64,000 nt of DNA from Siphonodentalium dalli (GCA_032622095.1 CP136069.1:156971043-157035042); one strand, 5' to 3'. Shown: positions 10,320 through 22,873, counted from the first letter of the stretch. Made by a program: numbers and translations. Notes: generated by a model from the sequence alone, not told the origin.

Positions 10320-10486
10320 CTGGATGAACTTCGACTGTCGTCTTCACGAATGTCCGCCGCCGCCTCGGGTAGTCTTGGATGGACAACGTGACGTTTGTCG
10401 GCGTCGACCCATCGATATAGTTTACAGCTACAGTCTCATTGACGCTATACCGGAAAACTTTCGGAGCTAGGACCATGAATACAGGA
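10320..10486 (-). CDS. TEP/alpha-2-macroglobulin-like exon (MG1 domain)
   Basis: A 167-bp exon encoding the N-terminal MG1 domain: FMVLAPKVFRYSVNETVAVNY, then TPTNVTLSIQDYPRRRR and ending VEVHP. The 'APK.FR.NETV.V' pattern is typical of the mature N terminus of A2M/TEP proteins just after the signal peptide. The acceptor is TTTCATTTCAG/T at 10487/10486 and the donor CCAG/GTCAGT at 10320/10319. The acceptor needs two bases from the previous exon; the donor is phase 1. Joined to 6823-7011 it gives a continuous MG1 reading HP-D-VPANVTLRL. The signal-peptide exon was not identified: a candidate at about 11852-11980 has an incompatible phase. The intron to the next exon is about 3.3 kb and full of transposons. 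Confidence 0.82.
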
Positions 10487-12536
10487 CTGAAATGAAACAC
10501 TAATTGTCAGGCGCATGCATACGAAATCGCAATACGACAAACGCACTCTAAATCCAAATTGGGTAAAGTATTTAACCAACGCGATGGTGCATATAACTAA
10601 ATAATTAGTAACTTTTTAATTTTTTGTTATATAAAACATAATTATGTTACCCAATTTGGGCCAATTTTACCCAATGTTGGACAATGTGTTTACTCGTTTA
10701 CTCAACACAAGGTAACAATGTACCCAATATTAACTTCCCTTCTGCGTTTGGCGATTTTTTTTAACCCAACATTGGGTGAATAATTACTTAATTATTACTA
10801 CCCCTTCCAGTCATTTAAATTAATTATTAGTAACCAGAGATAAACATCACATTTTGCATGACATGCACTCTTTGGATAAAGTTACCGCTGTCTTTTAAGT
10901 TGACAATAAACACTCTTTATTGCTAATTAGTAGTGCATCTTTAAGTCATATGAGGACAACGGGATCTATCCCTCGATATTTGCCGTATCAAATTACGTTT
11001 CTGTGCAAATTTTCCCACATATCCTCTGAGCTGATAATAAACGCCTTCCATTGATCATACTGTATATGTTAAAATAATATATTAGTCCCATTTTAAGTCA
11101 TATGGGATCAAAAGCATACATTCAATTATATTTTCATGAGGAGGTGACCAATTATCACACATGTCGTCTAAGATTATAAGGAACGCTCTTTATTTCTACT
11201 TTGTGATAATAAAATCTTTAAGTCTCCATTTTGAGTCAACGGCGCCAATACAATGGTACCCCTTGTGTCAAGTCACCACTGCATACAAATTTCCAACGGC
11301 TTTACGCCCAGGGTTCCAAACGTTTTGGGTATAATATGATTAATTATTTAAATGCAATTGTTTATTAGTGGCCCTTTAAGTAGGCTGAGGTCAACAGTAC
11401 ATATCCCGTGACAATAATCTGGTCAGTTACTAATGTGAATCAATTTTTAACGATCAGATTCGAACCATTCGAACAAAATATGCATGTGTTAAAAAGCTAC
11501 AATGGTGTTGAAATGTACATGGGGAACATGTCCGGTTGACGAACGATATTTATACACATGTTTTAGTTCGGTTTCCTAAATAAAAAAGTAACTAAGACAT
11601 CTGTTTACGCTGGATTATACAATGCCAACGACCACACTCGGATCCTAATATTATTTAAATTCCAATGTTAATATAACAGATTTCAAACTAAAACGTGGAA
11701 ATAGTAGTCCCGATCAATGATGCGTTATGAATATTAATTGTGCCGCGAGTATTTGTGTTATGTGAAGTGTTTTTCGTTATGAATGTATACATGTGTTGCT
11801 GTTATAACACCGTGGTAATATTGAGTTCAAATGTCTGCTATTTACACTAACCTGTAGGATCTCCTGCGAACGTTTTACTGAATCCATTAGCTTCCTCCAT
11901 ATTAATGCGACAATGTACGTGTAAATGAGAATCAACAGATGTTTTCCAAGAGAATTACACGAAAGTTCACACATTGCACGTGCTTCGCGGTGTATGCAAC
12001 ATTCACCGAACGAGTTCACTTTGTGCCATTGTTGCCACATGGCAACATGTAACTGACTCCATGATAGTCGGCGTTTTCTTTAATGTATTTTAGTGACGGC
12101 AAAATAGGATGTGGAATTTTAAAAGACCATTATTTGATAATCCCAATTTGCATCCGGCCTGATGTCACCGGGGCTCATGCAGGACGCTCGAGGTATGGGA
12201 AACTGATATCGTTATATTTATTTCGACAAAAGAGGGATTATAGATTAATTACCACATGTACACCTCCGTTTGGTTTATTTCATTAAGGTGTGAACTATTA
12301 GCATAGCTTCGATATTAAATTTGCTATTTGATATTGAAGTTATATAATGGCTTCATTTACAGTTTGATTCAACGTAAACATCGATCTTTGTTGGTTATCG
12401 GAAATGGCATAACAATCACACCTGGTTTTTTGTTTAAATCTAACGACAGTCACTTTTACAAGATGCATATATACACACATAGGTATCTTGAAAATCGTGA
12501 AACTCAGAAAGAAGCTATATTATCGTGTTACATGGT
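10487..12536. other. No gene confirmed; upstream intron or 5' region of the TEP-like gene
   Basis: Non-coding, AT-rich. Short inverted words containing ACCCAA/TTGGGT recur at 10557-10780, suggesting a small degraded repeat. A minus-strand frame (11777-12040) has a hydrophobic run (LLILIYTYIVALIW) followed by a donor-like CAG/GTTAGT at 11852/11851, but its phase does not fit the MG1 exon, so I leave it uncalled. Confidence 0.4.
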
Positions 12537-12980
12537 TTAAAGGTACTCAATCCGTAAAGAGGGTCCCCGTCTCAACAGATTCCAACAACAACAATCCGAT
12601 CAGAGGGTCTTATATTACTATTTCTTTGGCTTTGGGGGTAAAAAATATTTGATTTGAGTCGAGGAACCCATCAAACAAAGCTCAGAGTTATTAGATATTG
12701 ATTTTTGAAATTTGTTATTAACTCGAGATGAGTACTAATAACTGCCGTAATCTGCTCTGGATGTGTACTCCAAATCTATTCAAACAGACAAGGATGGATT
12801 TTGACTGAGTTCTGGGCCAGATAGTATTCCCGATAATGAAAAATAATAGATTTCTAAAATCGATATCTAACAAATCTGAGCTTTGATGGGTGACTTCCTC
12901 GACTCGAATCAAATATTTTTGACCCCCGAAGCCATTGAAATAGTAATTGAGAGGAGTTTTATCGGATTGAGTACCTTTAA
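12537..12980. mobile_element. T2-like TTAA element, AGGTACTCAATCCG family
   Basis: Bounded by TTAA (12537-12540 and 12977-12980) with inverted ends AGGTACTCAATCCG and CGGATTGAGTACCT. Internal landmark GATT.GAGTCGAGGAACCCATCA occurs twice in opposite orientation. TTAA targets with TTAAAGG ends match the T2/Kolobok-type MITEs described from other animals; that assignment is by analogy. No coding capacity. Confidence 0.85.
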
Positions 12981-13839
12981 CAACACAGTCCGTTCTCATC
13001 GGAAGTCATTTTAGTAATGAATATGTATAGCGAGATTGAGATGGCTTGTGGTGCTTAGTAACAGTAACCATGTAGCCTATTGGTGGGCGGTACGTATGGA
13101 TATGTCCATTTCCCTTCATTTTCAGACATTGCCTTATTTCGAGGCATTTCGGACTTTTTGATTCGGCAAATTTTTTAGGCCCAATTTAAAACATTTACGG
13201 ACCGAGCACAGGTTCGAGTCATATTCGGACCACTTTTTTCAAATCGACCTAAACAAGTTTCGGCCCCCAATGTTCCACCCAGATGGCCACTAACGAATTT
13301 GGGGTCATTTGCCACAATTTCCATTTTTTTTTTCGAATAAGAAATAAGGAATAAGTAACGGAATTCACGTTGCTACCAGAATGGCACGAGCCATCACTCA
13401 GGTCAGGAAAAGAAAGTGCAAACATCTTACTGGAAATCTGTTTACATGAATAAATAATATTTTCTGACTCTGTGACCAATACATATCTGGCTCCCCTTGT
13501 GATTCATACAACTTGTCAGTGGTGTTTAATCTGAAATGTTCTCAATATTCAAGAAGTATGTCCCGTGGATATTTTCTGGAGTTGAGGTCATATAAGTAAA
13601 GCTATCTCGAGATACCATCTCGAAATTTCGAGATAATATTATGTTTTTTTGTTATGTCCGAAATCAGCCACCGTACATATACACTTATTTGGAGCATTTC
13701 AGTTGGAAAAATATATGATTGAGCTTGGAAGTTTCCATCCTGTATGTATACTGTTATTCTGTTCCGTACCCTATTGGCTTCAGCAAAAAATGTCCGCCCT
13801 GTACGGAGTGCACTCATATTCACCCCGTATACGCTTATT
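12981..13839. other. No gene seen; solo repeat end at 13.33 kb
   Basis: Non-coding. The block at 13331-13370 (TTCGAATAAGAAATAAGGAA, AAGTAACGGAATTCAC) matches the terminal repeat of the foldback at 37452-38150 and is probably a solo end. Several short open frames at 13.6-13.98 kb have no recognisable domain and partly belong to the repeat that follows. Confidence 0.4.
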
Positions 13840-14735
13840 AATACTAGTCCGTGGGCCAAGCAATATATTTTTCGAGTTGGCTGCACCCCCCTCCAACAAA
13901 GGTTTCTATATATCAAATTAAAGGTCATCATATGGCGCATCAGATTTTGCTTGTTGCCCGTTTCAGAAAGTGTCCCAAAATAGATTTTTCAGGGAAGACA
14001 ACTCTTACCCCTAAAATAAAATGAAACTTTTTTCGAGTACAATTGTCGGAGCATAAAACAAATATTGCTGTTATAAACTTCACAATATATCGTTTATATT
14101 AATCAGAAATGATCATATAATGACACGAGATACAAAACTAGACCAATCTATGAGCTAGTTAGAAAAAATTGCGATAAATATTTTGAAATGGCCAAAAATT
14201 ACTTGGATTTTGAAAAATATTGTCACATATAAATGGCTATAACTTGTGAACCACATGGGCTATTGATCCGCAACATGGCTCCAAAATTGCCCCAATGACA
14301 TATGAAAACGATTTTAATAATGGAATGCCAAGATTATTGCTGTGAAAATGTGATATGAGCGTAAACTTAACCCCACCCCCTAAAATATAACTTTTTCAGA
14401 AAAACGAACTATGTAGTTAACATTTAGAATGCTGCTTGTGAAGTTGGTTTTAGAAGCATAAACTAAAACAGTGTAGAGAGTGATGAAGAGAATTATAAAT
14501 AACGGTGTCTAAACGTGATCTAATTTTAACATTTGAAAAAAAATTGTGAAAAATGAGAATTTTTACTAATTTCAGTAAAATTTACAACATTGTGATTAAA
14601 TTTTGATAAGCTACGGTATAACATCACAAGAACACTGGTCTAGAATTAGTAAGTTTATAAAACCTCATACGATCACCATTCTGGCAACTATTTCGTATAT
14701 TTTTAAATTTTTACTTGAACGTTTATGGAAAGATT
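13840..14735 (+). repeat. About 0.9-kb dispersed repeat, copy 1
   Basis: Matches 20100-21010 in inverse orientation over nearly its full length, with common indels. Shared blocks include TAGTCCGTGGGCCA, AGTTGGCTG.ACCCCCC, AAGACAACTC.TACCCCTAAA, GGCTATTGA.CCGCAAC and TAAAACCTCA. No coding capacity and no clear terminal repeats. Probably an old DNA transposon or two copies of an unclassified repeat. The Helitron-like array starts directly at its right edge. Confidence 0.75.
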
Positions 14736-14879
14736 ATATCTCATATATATTTTGAAGACCTCTGTCTGTATGTATGTATGTCTGTATGTCATTCATACAA
14801 ATCTACAATTCTCGACCGATCGGGACGAAACTTGGTACGTATGTGTAGTTTGACCAGGCGGTCGTCAACGTCGTATGGG

Positions 14880-16545
14880 CGAGCCCGTGCGGCGCCCGTG
14901 CAGCGCATGCGCAGACCAGATCTCGGAAACGGGTGGAGCTATCGACTTGAAATTTGCTATGTGAATGTATCTTGCCCCGGATACGAATTTTATCGGGTCG
15001 CCGAGCCCGTGCGACGTCAGCTTCACGCATGCGCAGACCAGATCTCGGAAACGGGTAGAGCTATCGACTTGAAATTTGGTTTTTGAATAGCCCGGACAAC
15101 GTCGGGCTCATCGGCTAGTCTCATATATATTTTGAAGACCTCTGTTTGTCTGTCTGTCATTTATACAAATCTACGATTCTCGACCGATCGGGACGAAACT
15201 TGGTACGTGTGTGTAGTTTGACCAGGCGGTCGTCGTTGTCGTATTGGCGAGTCCGTGCGACGCCCGTGCAGCGCATGCGCAGACGAGATCTCGGAAACGG
15301 GTGGAGCTATCGACTCGAAACTTGGTACGAGTGTGTAGTTTGACCAGGCGGTCGTCGTTGTCGTATTGGCGAGCCCGTGCGACGCACGTGCAGCGCATGC
15401 GCAGACCAGGTGTCGGAAACGGGTGGAGCTATCGACTTGAAATTTGGTGTGTGAATGTATCTTGCCCCGGATACGAATTTTATCGGGTCGCCGAGCCCGT
15501 GCGACGCCAGCTTCGCGCATGCGCAGACCAGATCTCGGAAACTGGTGGAGCTATCGACTTGAAATTTGGTATGTGAATGTATCTTGTGCCCGGATATGAA
15601 TTTTATCGGGTCGCCGAGCCCGTGCGACGCCAGCTTCGCGCATGCGCAGACCAGATCTCGGAAACGAGTGGAGCTATCGACTTGAAATTTGGTTTTTGAA
15701 TAGCCCGGACAAAGTCGGGCTCATCGGCTAGTCTCATATATATTTTGAAGACCTCTGTCTGTCTGTCTGTCTGTCATTTATACAAATCTACGATTCTCGA
15801 CCGATCGGGACGAAACATGGTACGTGTGTGTAGTTTGACCAGGCGGTCGTCGTTGTCGTATTGGCGAGCCCGTGCGACGCCCGTGCAGCGCATGCGCAGA
15901 CGAGATCTCGGAAACGGGTGGAGCTATCGACTTGAAATTTTCTATGTGAATGTATCTTGCCCGGATACGAATTTTATCGGGTCGCCGAGCCCGTGCGACG
16001 CCAGTTTCGCGCATGCGCAGACGAGATCTCGGAAACGGGTGGAGCTATCGACTTGAAATTTGGTATGTGAATGTATATTGCCCCGGATACGAATTTTATT
16101 CTCAGAAACGGGACGAGATCTCGGAAACGGGTGGAGCTATCGACTTGAAATTTGCTATGTGAATGTATCTTGCCCCGGATACGAATTTTATCGGTCGCCG
16201 AGCCCGTGCGACGCCAGCTTCGCGCATGCGCAGACCAGATCTCGGAAACGGGTGGAGCTATCGACTTGAAATTTGGTGTGTGAATGTATCTTGCCCCGGA
16301 AATTTGCTATGTGAATGTATCTTGCCCCGGATACGAATTTTCTCGGGTCGCCGAGCCCGTGCGACGCCAGCTTCGCGCATGCGCAGACGAGATCTCGGAA
16401 ACGGCTGGAGCTATCGACTTGAAATTTGGTATGTGGATGTATCTTGCCCCGGATACGAATTTTATCGGGTCGCCGAGCCCGTGCGACGCCAGCTTCGCGC
16501 ATGCGCAGACCAGATATCGGAAACGGGTAGAGCTATCGACTTGAA
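14880..16545 (+). repeat. Minisatellite inside the Helitron-like units
   Basis: Repeated modules of roughly 120-150 bp: GAGCCCGTGCGACGCCAGC, TTCGCGCATGCGCAGACCAGAT, CTCGGAAACGGGTGGAGCT, ATCGACTTGAAATTTGGT, ATGTGAATGTATCTTGCCCC and GGATACGAATTTTATCGGGT. Copy number differs between the three units, with the most in unit 3, so unequal exchange or replication slippage has worked on the interior while the ends stayed fixed. Higher GC and CpG than the surroundings. Confidence 0.85.
15089..15118 (+). other. Helitron-type 3' terminal hairpin plus CTAG
   Basis: AGCCCGGACAACGTCGGGCT at 15089-15108 forms a stem of 6-7 bp. It is followed by six bases and CTAG at 15115-15118. The same structure lies at about 15702-15731 and 16617-16646, plus an extra internal hairpin at about 16561-16580 lacking the CTAG tail. 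Confidence 0.8.
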
Positions 16546-16646
16546 ATTTGGTTTTTGAATAGCCCGGACAACGTCGGGCTGGGTAGAGCTATCGACTTGA
16601 AATTTGGTTTTTGAATAGCCCGGACAACGTCGGGCACATCGGCTAG

Positions 16647-19600
16647 TATAATATATTTCAACTGAACACATATGGCTACAAAGACTTATGAGTGAGACTT
16701 ACGTTATACAGAACGGTATTTTCTTATTTGTGTCGCGCATGTCGGGACAGTGATCACAACTGACAATAGATACGGCATTACATGCGCTCCATGTTGGACA
16801 ATAAGCCAACAAAATATAAATTTCTCACACTTTCCGTCACAAACGTGACTGAGTTCGTTATCCGGGACAAGGGAATTGTTAATCATGAGGTCAATGTAAC
16901 CGTAAACAAACCGAAGAACCCTACTATTATTTCACTTAATTTAAGCTAATGAGTAATTGATTGTCTTAAGGACTATAGATATTCATTTATTGGGGGAATA
17001 CTTGATAAAAGTCAATGTATATAAAGATTAAAACAAACATCACTAACATGTGCCTTTTGGATCAGTTTAGATAGGTAATATAAGGAAAGTGTATGTCCAA
17101 ATTACCAGCCTCCAATGCCAAGTTGCCTATCGCTGATGTAAACATGTGTTCAGGTGAAATATTTTCTGTTAACGAAATTATTTGTTACACAGAGGAGTTT
17201 TTGTCAACACAGAAATGGCTTTTGTAGTATATATTATTGTGTTGCCAAACAGTTTTCAAGGCATGCTACTACTTCCTGTTCTATATTTTGCGTATCTATT
17301 CCTTAAATGTTCTCTCACTCTGCTCATCCTATGAGTCGTAAAAATTTACACTATTTCGGTTATTGTAGACATTCTCACATCGTTAGTCTGTGGTGAAACA
17401 AGATCATTTGTTACATTCACATGAATCTTTGCAGCCAAAGCTCAGTAGTCACAGTAGATCGGGAGGAGGTATAATCCGTCTGGTTTGTAGAACTCAATCA
17501 AAGAGCGACCAGCCATGGCTGCCTGGACATAGTACACCAGGCTGGGGAGTTAGTATGATGTGCCAATCACTGATATAGTTCGCACGAAGATGTGTTAATG
17601 TGATTTCTTAAGGAGTCTGTGTCTGCTGGTGGTAGATGTGTTCCAGTGTTCGGTTACACAACATAAGAACACGTGCGTTAATGGTCGAATTGACGACATT
17701 ATGACTCACCATAATATAGCCCACATGACATGCAAACTCTTAGTGGGATGTATAGTATCATCGTCAACATTAATAGATAGCACAAATTGAAGCAAACGTC
17801 GCATTACATTTGACTGCTTTTGACTACTAAGTCAAAAGGCTGCATGTTATAGGTGTCTGTGAATGTCGTAGCATGTCAACGCGCCAATTAGAGGCAAGGT
17901 TTCATACACCTCTTTGACAATACTGTCCGCTATCTCGTTCACTGAAAAGACACATAACCTATCTTTGGTTTCAGTATGAAGAATTATCCTAGCTCCTATT
18001 CATCGAGAAACATAACATTCTAGTATTTCTACATGTACGTCAGGAGAATAAAAACAATAACTAGCGTCCGACCGAGCATACCTTTATCCGCTTCCTCGTG
18101 GTAACATACTAGCACGAGATTAGGAACTAACTCTAAGCAAACGTCGCCATTCACGGACTGTATCACTTGACATTCGACCCCAATGACAGGCATATAATTC
18201 GGTGGTTTTTTTAAACAGTATGTAGATTATGCACTTGACCATTCGCGAAAAAATAGAAAGCTGTCAAGGAGTCTTTGTTATCACCACCTGATAAATATTT
18301 GGCATTGTCTGGAACTGTGTCCTGGACACATCATATGTAAAGCCTTGCCTGAATACCGGGATTGTATTCTCGGGTCGCAGGAAAAAGATAGCATAATGAC
18401 TTATTCTGAAAAAGAAGTGCAATGTATCATACTATGCAACAACTTCAACAATATACTAATAGCGATGATGCCCTACTTACATCCTGCCAAGATTTCTGTG
18501 TGCTTTATGTGACAAGCCGACATGTATTCAAGTCGATGAATTATGATAAATTTTCTCCTGTTGTAAAACGAGAACAATAACACCAAATGCAGACTTCTTT
18601 AATAATCAACACGTTTTTCGTGCAAACTATCAGGCAATTACTTGGCACAATAACTCACACCAATTCTGGAATGCCATGTCCTTATAACCCTATGCAATTT
18701 GGGCTCCATATATACTCCTCCGTTGTGTGGCATATATAACAATAGCCATGCCTATATTGCAGGATATACATGTTTATGGTTATATGATAACAACACTAGG
18801 TAGTATGACATGATGTGTCCCTAAATTATATCCCTTTACCTATATGCCCGTTTGAGTGTCACGTAAATAATGTTATCCATTGAACGCAGAGCTGGAATAG
18901 TCAGCATCCAGATGCAAATGCATAAGATCGAATCTATAACCAATGATGAAGCAAGATTCAGGCGTAATCATGATCGGCTAGTCCACTCTCGTTGTCCCTT
19001 TCATGCCAGTCAGGTTCATAGCATATATCAACACCATGCTACTATTATAATCTTCGTATTGTTGACAAATCCAAATGTTGACCCATAATATATACCCTCA
19101 AGCTGGACAGAAACATAACAGCTAAATAGAGTAAACAAAATCCTAAAAGTCCTGAAGTACTGAACATTTTAACATGCAGTGTATCGGAGTGCCCCTGTTG
19201 GTCAGGTCCGTCCACAGCGCTAATGTATAATAAAGCCATAGGAGTTCTGCTTCTCCCTCAAAGTTGAAAATAGGTCTGGCTAAAATTACCCCGCACCAGA
19301 AGTACTGGTATAGAAAGCATAGTTACCGTGTTACTATCGGAGTGGCCCGGTCTGTCCCCAGCGCTAAAGTATGATCAAGCCATGGGAGTTCTGCTTCTCC
19401 CTCAAGGTTGAACATAGGTCTGGCTAATATTACCCCGCACCAGTTACCGTGAATGAGATATATGGGTGCATGGGATTATATGGGGATGGTTTTCCACGGC
19501 GGCCATCGGTGGTCGCTGTGTGACGGGGTCGGAAGTCCTACACATCAACAACGTATCGAGTGCACTTCATCCCTATCCATATGCAGTTATGAAACTACTG

Positions 19601-20099
19601 CGATCTGCAATTGGCTACAATGATTCATGCGAATTGTTGTTATTTGGACGCCGACGCGTCAGGATGTACTGGTATATGAAATGTGAGGAGATCTGTATGG
19701 AATACCGAAATAGTGCCAATTTTGACTTAACTGGCTACGCTGAGGATGAGCAGAGTTTCCGTCAATCAATTACTCATCACAATAAATGAGTTGAGACATT
19801 AGATTAGAGTTCTGTAGTTTGTTGAGAAGCACCAGTGAATACAATTCTTAATGAACAATTCCCTTATCCCCATATGACGAATCCAGTTAAATTGGTGTCG
19901 GTAATTTGAAAATCTTCGATGTTGGTGGCCGTTTTGGACGCCATCTTAAAATAATTATCAAATATGAAGTGTCCGATGCTGTATATATCGTCATTTGTGT
20001 CTATGTCACAACATGCGCCATAAAATAAGAAAATACCTCCCTGTAAACCGTGAGTCTCACTCATCAGCATTTGGTAGCCCTATGTGACCAGTTGAAATA
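16647..20099. other. No gene seen
   Basis: About 3.4 kb of mostly single-copy-looking, AT-rich DNA. It includes the dispersed repeat at 17030-17310 shared with 2390-2800 and a 165-bp-spaced duplication at 19.2-19.4 kb listed separately. The 107-codon plus-strand frame at 19466-19789 has no motif I recognise, no splice context and no family match by eye, so it is not called. Confidence 0.4.
19170..19443. repeat. Two-copy tandem duplication, about 110 bp each
   Basis: The blocks at about 19170-19284 and 19335-19443 share TATCGGAGTG, CCAGCGCTAA, then GGAGTTCTGCTTCTCCCTCA and GGTCTGGCTAA.ATTACCCCG. On the minus strand both copies are open (GVILARP.FN.EGEAEL), but no family was recognised. It may be a fragment of a decayed coding repeat. 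Confidence 0.65.
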
Positions 20100-21010
20100 T
20101 ATATATATAATTGGCTTTGAACAAAAATTCAAATAAAAATTGAAAAAATATGAAATAGTTGACAAAAAGTGATCATGTGAGGTTTTATGAATTTACAAAT
20201 TCTGGACAAGTATCCTCGTGTGATTTTTCTATACCCCTATCAAACTTTTATCACAATGTTGTAAAATTTTGAGAAATTAGTAAAAATTACCATTTTTCAC
20301 CATTTCCCCCCAAATTTTCATCTTAGAACACGTTCGGACAAGGTTGTTTATAATTCCCCTTCATTAATCTCGACACTGTTTCATTTCATGCCCCTAAAGC
20401 CTTCTTTGCATGCGGCATTCTAAGTGTAAACTCTACTATACATTTTTCTGAGAAAATTATATTTTAGGGGGTGGGGTTAAGTTTATGCCCATGGCGCATT
20501 TTCAAAGAGATATAATTGGCATTCCATCATTCAAATTGTTTTGCTAGGACTTTGGAGCAATTTTTGAGATATGTTGCGCGTCAATAGCCCATGTGATTTA
20601 CAAGTTAGCCAATTATATGTGACACTATTTTTCAAAATCCAACCAATTTTTCGCAATTTCAAAACATTTATCGCAATTTTTTCAAACTAGCTTTATATAA
20701 CCGGTCCAGTGTTGTATCTCATGTTGTTTTATGGCAATCTATAATTAATATAAACGATGTATTGTTCACTTTATAACTGCAGTCATTGTTTTATATGCTG
20801 ACACTTGTACTCGATGGAATTTTTATTTTATTTTAGGGGTAGGAGTTGTCTTCCCTGAAAAGTCTATTTTGGGACACATCTGAAGCGGACAACAAGCAAA
20901 ATCGGATGCGTCATATAATGACCTTTAATTTGATATATAAAATCCTTTGTTGGAGGGGGGGGGGGGGGTACAGCCAACTTCTAAACTAGAGCATTTCTGA
21001 GAATTGGCCC
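20100..21010 (-). repeat. About 0.9-kb dispersed repeat, copy 2 (inverted)
   Basis: Reverse-complement counterpart of 13840-14735, about 5.4 kb apart. A poly-G tract at 20956-20968 corresponds to the ACCCCCC run of copy 1. Divergence is noticeable, so the pair is not recent. It is unknown whether the copies bound one element or inserted independently. Confidence 0.75.
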
Positions 21011-22873
21011 ACGGACTATACGGACCCCGAGAGCCACAACGCCTAGGATGACTTGCTAGAAAATATCACGAGAGTGCATGTGGCTCATGATCAAATATAA
21101 TTTGTTATCCACCTCAGTTTAGACGAAATGTGCAATAAATTAAGTGATTCATATTCACTTCCTTAATAAGTACAAAAAGCACGTAATAGTCATCGTCAGA
21201 TGAAAATAATTTCAATCATGGTCACAAGTCACGATTCTTAATTTGTCGCGGACGGATGTGTGATAAGTGAATCATCTATACACGACGATACTGACTATAG
21301 ACTAGCACATGCATAACATAACATATCTCGTACACTACCTGCATGTAGTTCGGTTATTTCAAAACGTCAACATATCATATATAAGCAAATTGTTTTCTCA
21401 CTAACTTATAAAACACTTTTGGCCAACGCTATTCTTAAATGGACAAGTCTCATTTGAACCTCCATATTATCTCTAGTCAATTTGGATGGAATGTTCATGT
21501 TGATAAATACATGGAATATCGATATAGTCTTTATTATACTTCCAAAAACTTGACAGAGTCATGAAACCTGGCCGGGATGTAACAAAAGCGAGCTTAATTG
21601 AAACGTCAAACAACAACCACCCTCCATGCAGATCACACTTCTGGGAAAATGGGGCTACAAGGATATTGAGCACACATGTGGTCAACAAGAAAACCATGAT
21701 CAGAAATGGTAACGCGCTCAAAATAATATATTATATACCCATTATTTTGCAATATAAACCTTACAAATTATCTTTTTCATTTCTTTTATTTGTAATTGAC
21801 ATAGCTTGTCACAAACCAAAAATCAACATTATTGACATAATAATGTAAAGGACAATAAACGAAATTGAATTTCCCAACTACACCTTTATCGCAGTTCGAC
21901 TTTTAATCATCCCAAAATTTCCCATTCTATAAATAAAACACCCAGTTAATGTCAGCGCCCACAGCTATCTATAATCTCTAGTATAGGACAGTATACACAC
22001 CGAGCGTAATACGAATAAGCACGCATGCACGTAAGATACGCGACGTTTTATGGCTGTTATCGTTGCATTTCAATCTAATGCTTTATGCCTATATAGTTAT
22101 TGTAGTTATATTATTGCTGTGTGCCCATTCCCGTGAACTATGTTTACCAATTCCCGTGAACTATATTATATGTTTACCCATACAGTATTATTAAAGAGGC
22201 TAAAGAGCGTTCTTATATAATTTTCAGCTTTCATTTTTATTTTCGTCATATTAAATTGGATCCTCTATGGAATTTTTGGATAACCAGTGAGCAGGGGCGT
22301 ATATAGCTTGAGAGTTTCAGTTGAGGGGAAGGGTGTACATCTTTGAACTCCAACTGCACCCCCACGAATCTCTACTCTAGCTACACTCGTAGGTATCATG
22401 CATATTCCACCAGTACAAAACCTGGGAACTTGTTGGTGTGACAGGGAAGTTTGTATCATTGAAAAACCAGTGAAGGACTGCAGGTTATATATTGCTTTGT
22501 TATTTCCTGTTTCTTAATAATGTACTTCACAGTTAAGTCTTCACTGTAGTTGAAGATTCCAACTCGAAATTGAACGATTTAAGTGACTTTATAAGAGATT
22601 TGTCATTGCGTCGCTTACAATTATGGTATATTTCTTCCGGGTAATTAATCCACTGTTCGTTACGATATCAGCTCACAAAACTTGCAAAAAAGCATGCACT
22701 CCCAAATATGAAGTATAGATTATTGAGGTACAACTATTAACAAAGACATATATTCCCTGCGACCCTGCCTTGCTTGTACAATGTTATAAAGTTCCCTGTA
22801 AGAACGGGTCAGAACATCAAAAAGTTCCCAGGTTTTGAACGGGTGGAATATGATCTCAACTGCCGTAGTTAAA
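21011..22873. other. No gene confirmed; one short dispersed repeat
   Basis: The block at about 21173-21300 (AAAAAGCACGTAAT, GTCATCGTCAGATGAAAATAA, GTCACAAGTCACGATTCTTA, GTCCGCGACAAATTAAG read on either strand) is the reverse complement of about 59645-59775. The 82-codon minus frame at 21473-21721 has a hydrophobic start but no recognised domain. A short stretch at 22294-22390 (CAGGGGCGTATATAGCTTGAG... CTCTAGCTACACTCGTAG) resembles hAT-type ends but has no target duplication. Confidence 0.4.

Larger units (their letters stand above)
14739..16646 (+). mobile_element. Helitron-like non-autonomous tandem array, three units
   Basis: Three head-to-tail units: 14739-15118, 15119-15731 and 15732-16646. 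Each begins TCTCATATATATTTTGAAGA and ends AGCCCGGACAACGTCGGGCT-CATCGG-CTAG (C instead of T before the last ACATCGG in unit 3). This matches Helitron hallmarks: a 5' TC, a 3' hairpin a few bases before CTRR, and no terminal inverted repeats. The outer flanks are A (14738) and T (16647), the A/T target used by Helitrons. Each unit contains a (TCTG)n tract, then CGACCGATCGGGACGAAAC, then minisatellite repeats. The many open frames across it are repeat artefacts. No Rep/helicase is present, so it would depend on an autonomous partner. Confidence 0.85.

Noticed and set aside
11777-12040. Possible signal-peptide exon of the TEP-like gene (hydrophobic run and donor at 11852/11851)
   Set aside because: The exon would end in phase 0 (or phase 1 in the alternative frame), but the MG1 exon needs two bases from upstream; the compatible frame has a stop.
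14715-16558. Multiple overlapping open frames up to 131 codons
   Set aside because: They occur on both strands and simply follow the GC-rich minisatellite modules of the Helitron-like units.
19466-19789. 107-codon plus-strand open frame
   Set aside because: No motif, signal peptide or splice context; could be chance in this region. Transcript evidence would be needed.
22294-22390. About 100-bp hAT-like MITE (CAGGGGCGTATATAGC ... CTAGCTACACTCGTAG)
   Set aside because: The ends are only loosely inverted and no 8-bp duplication flanks them.
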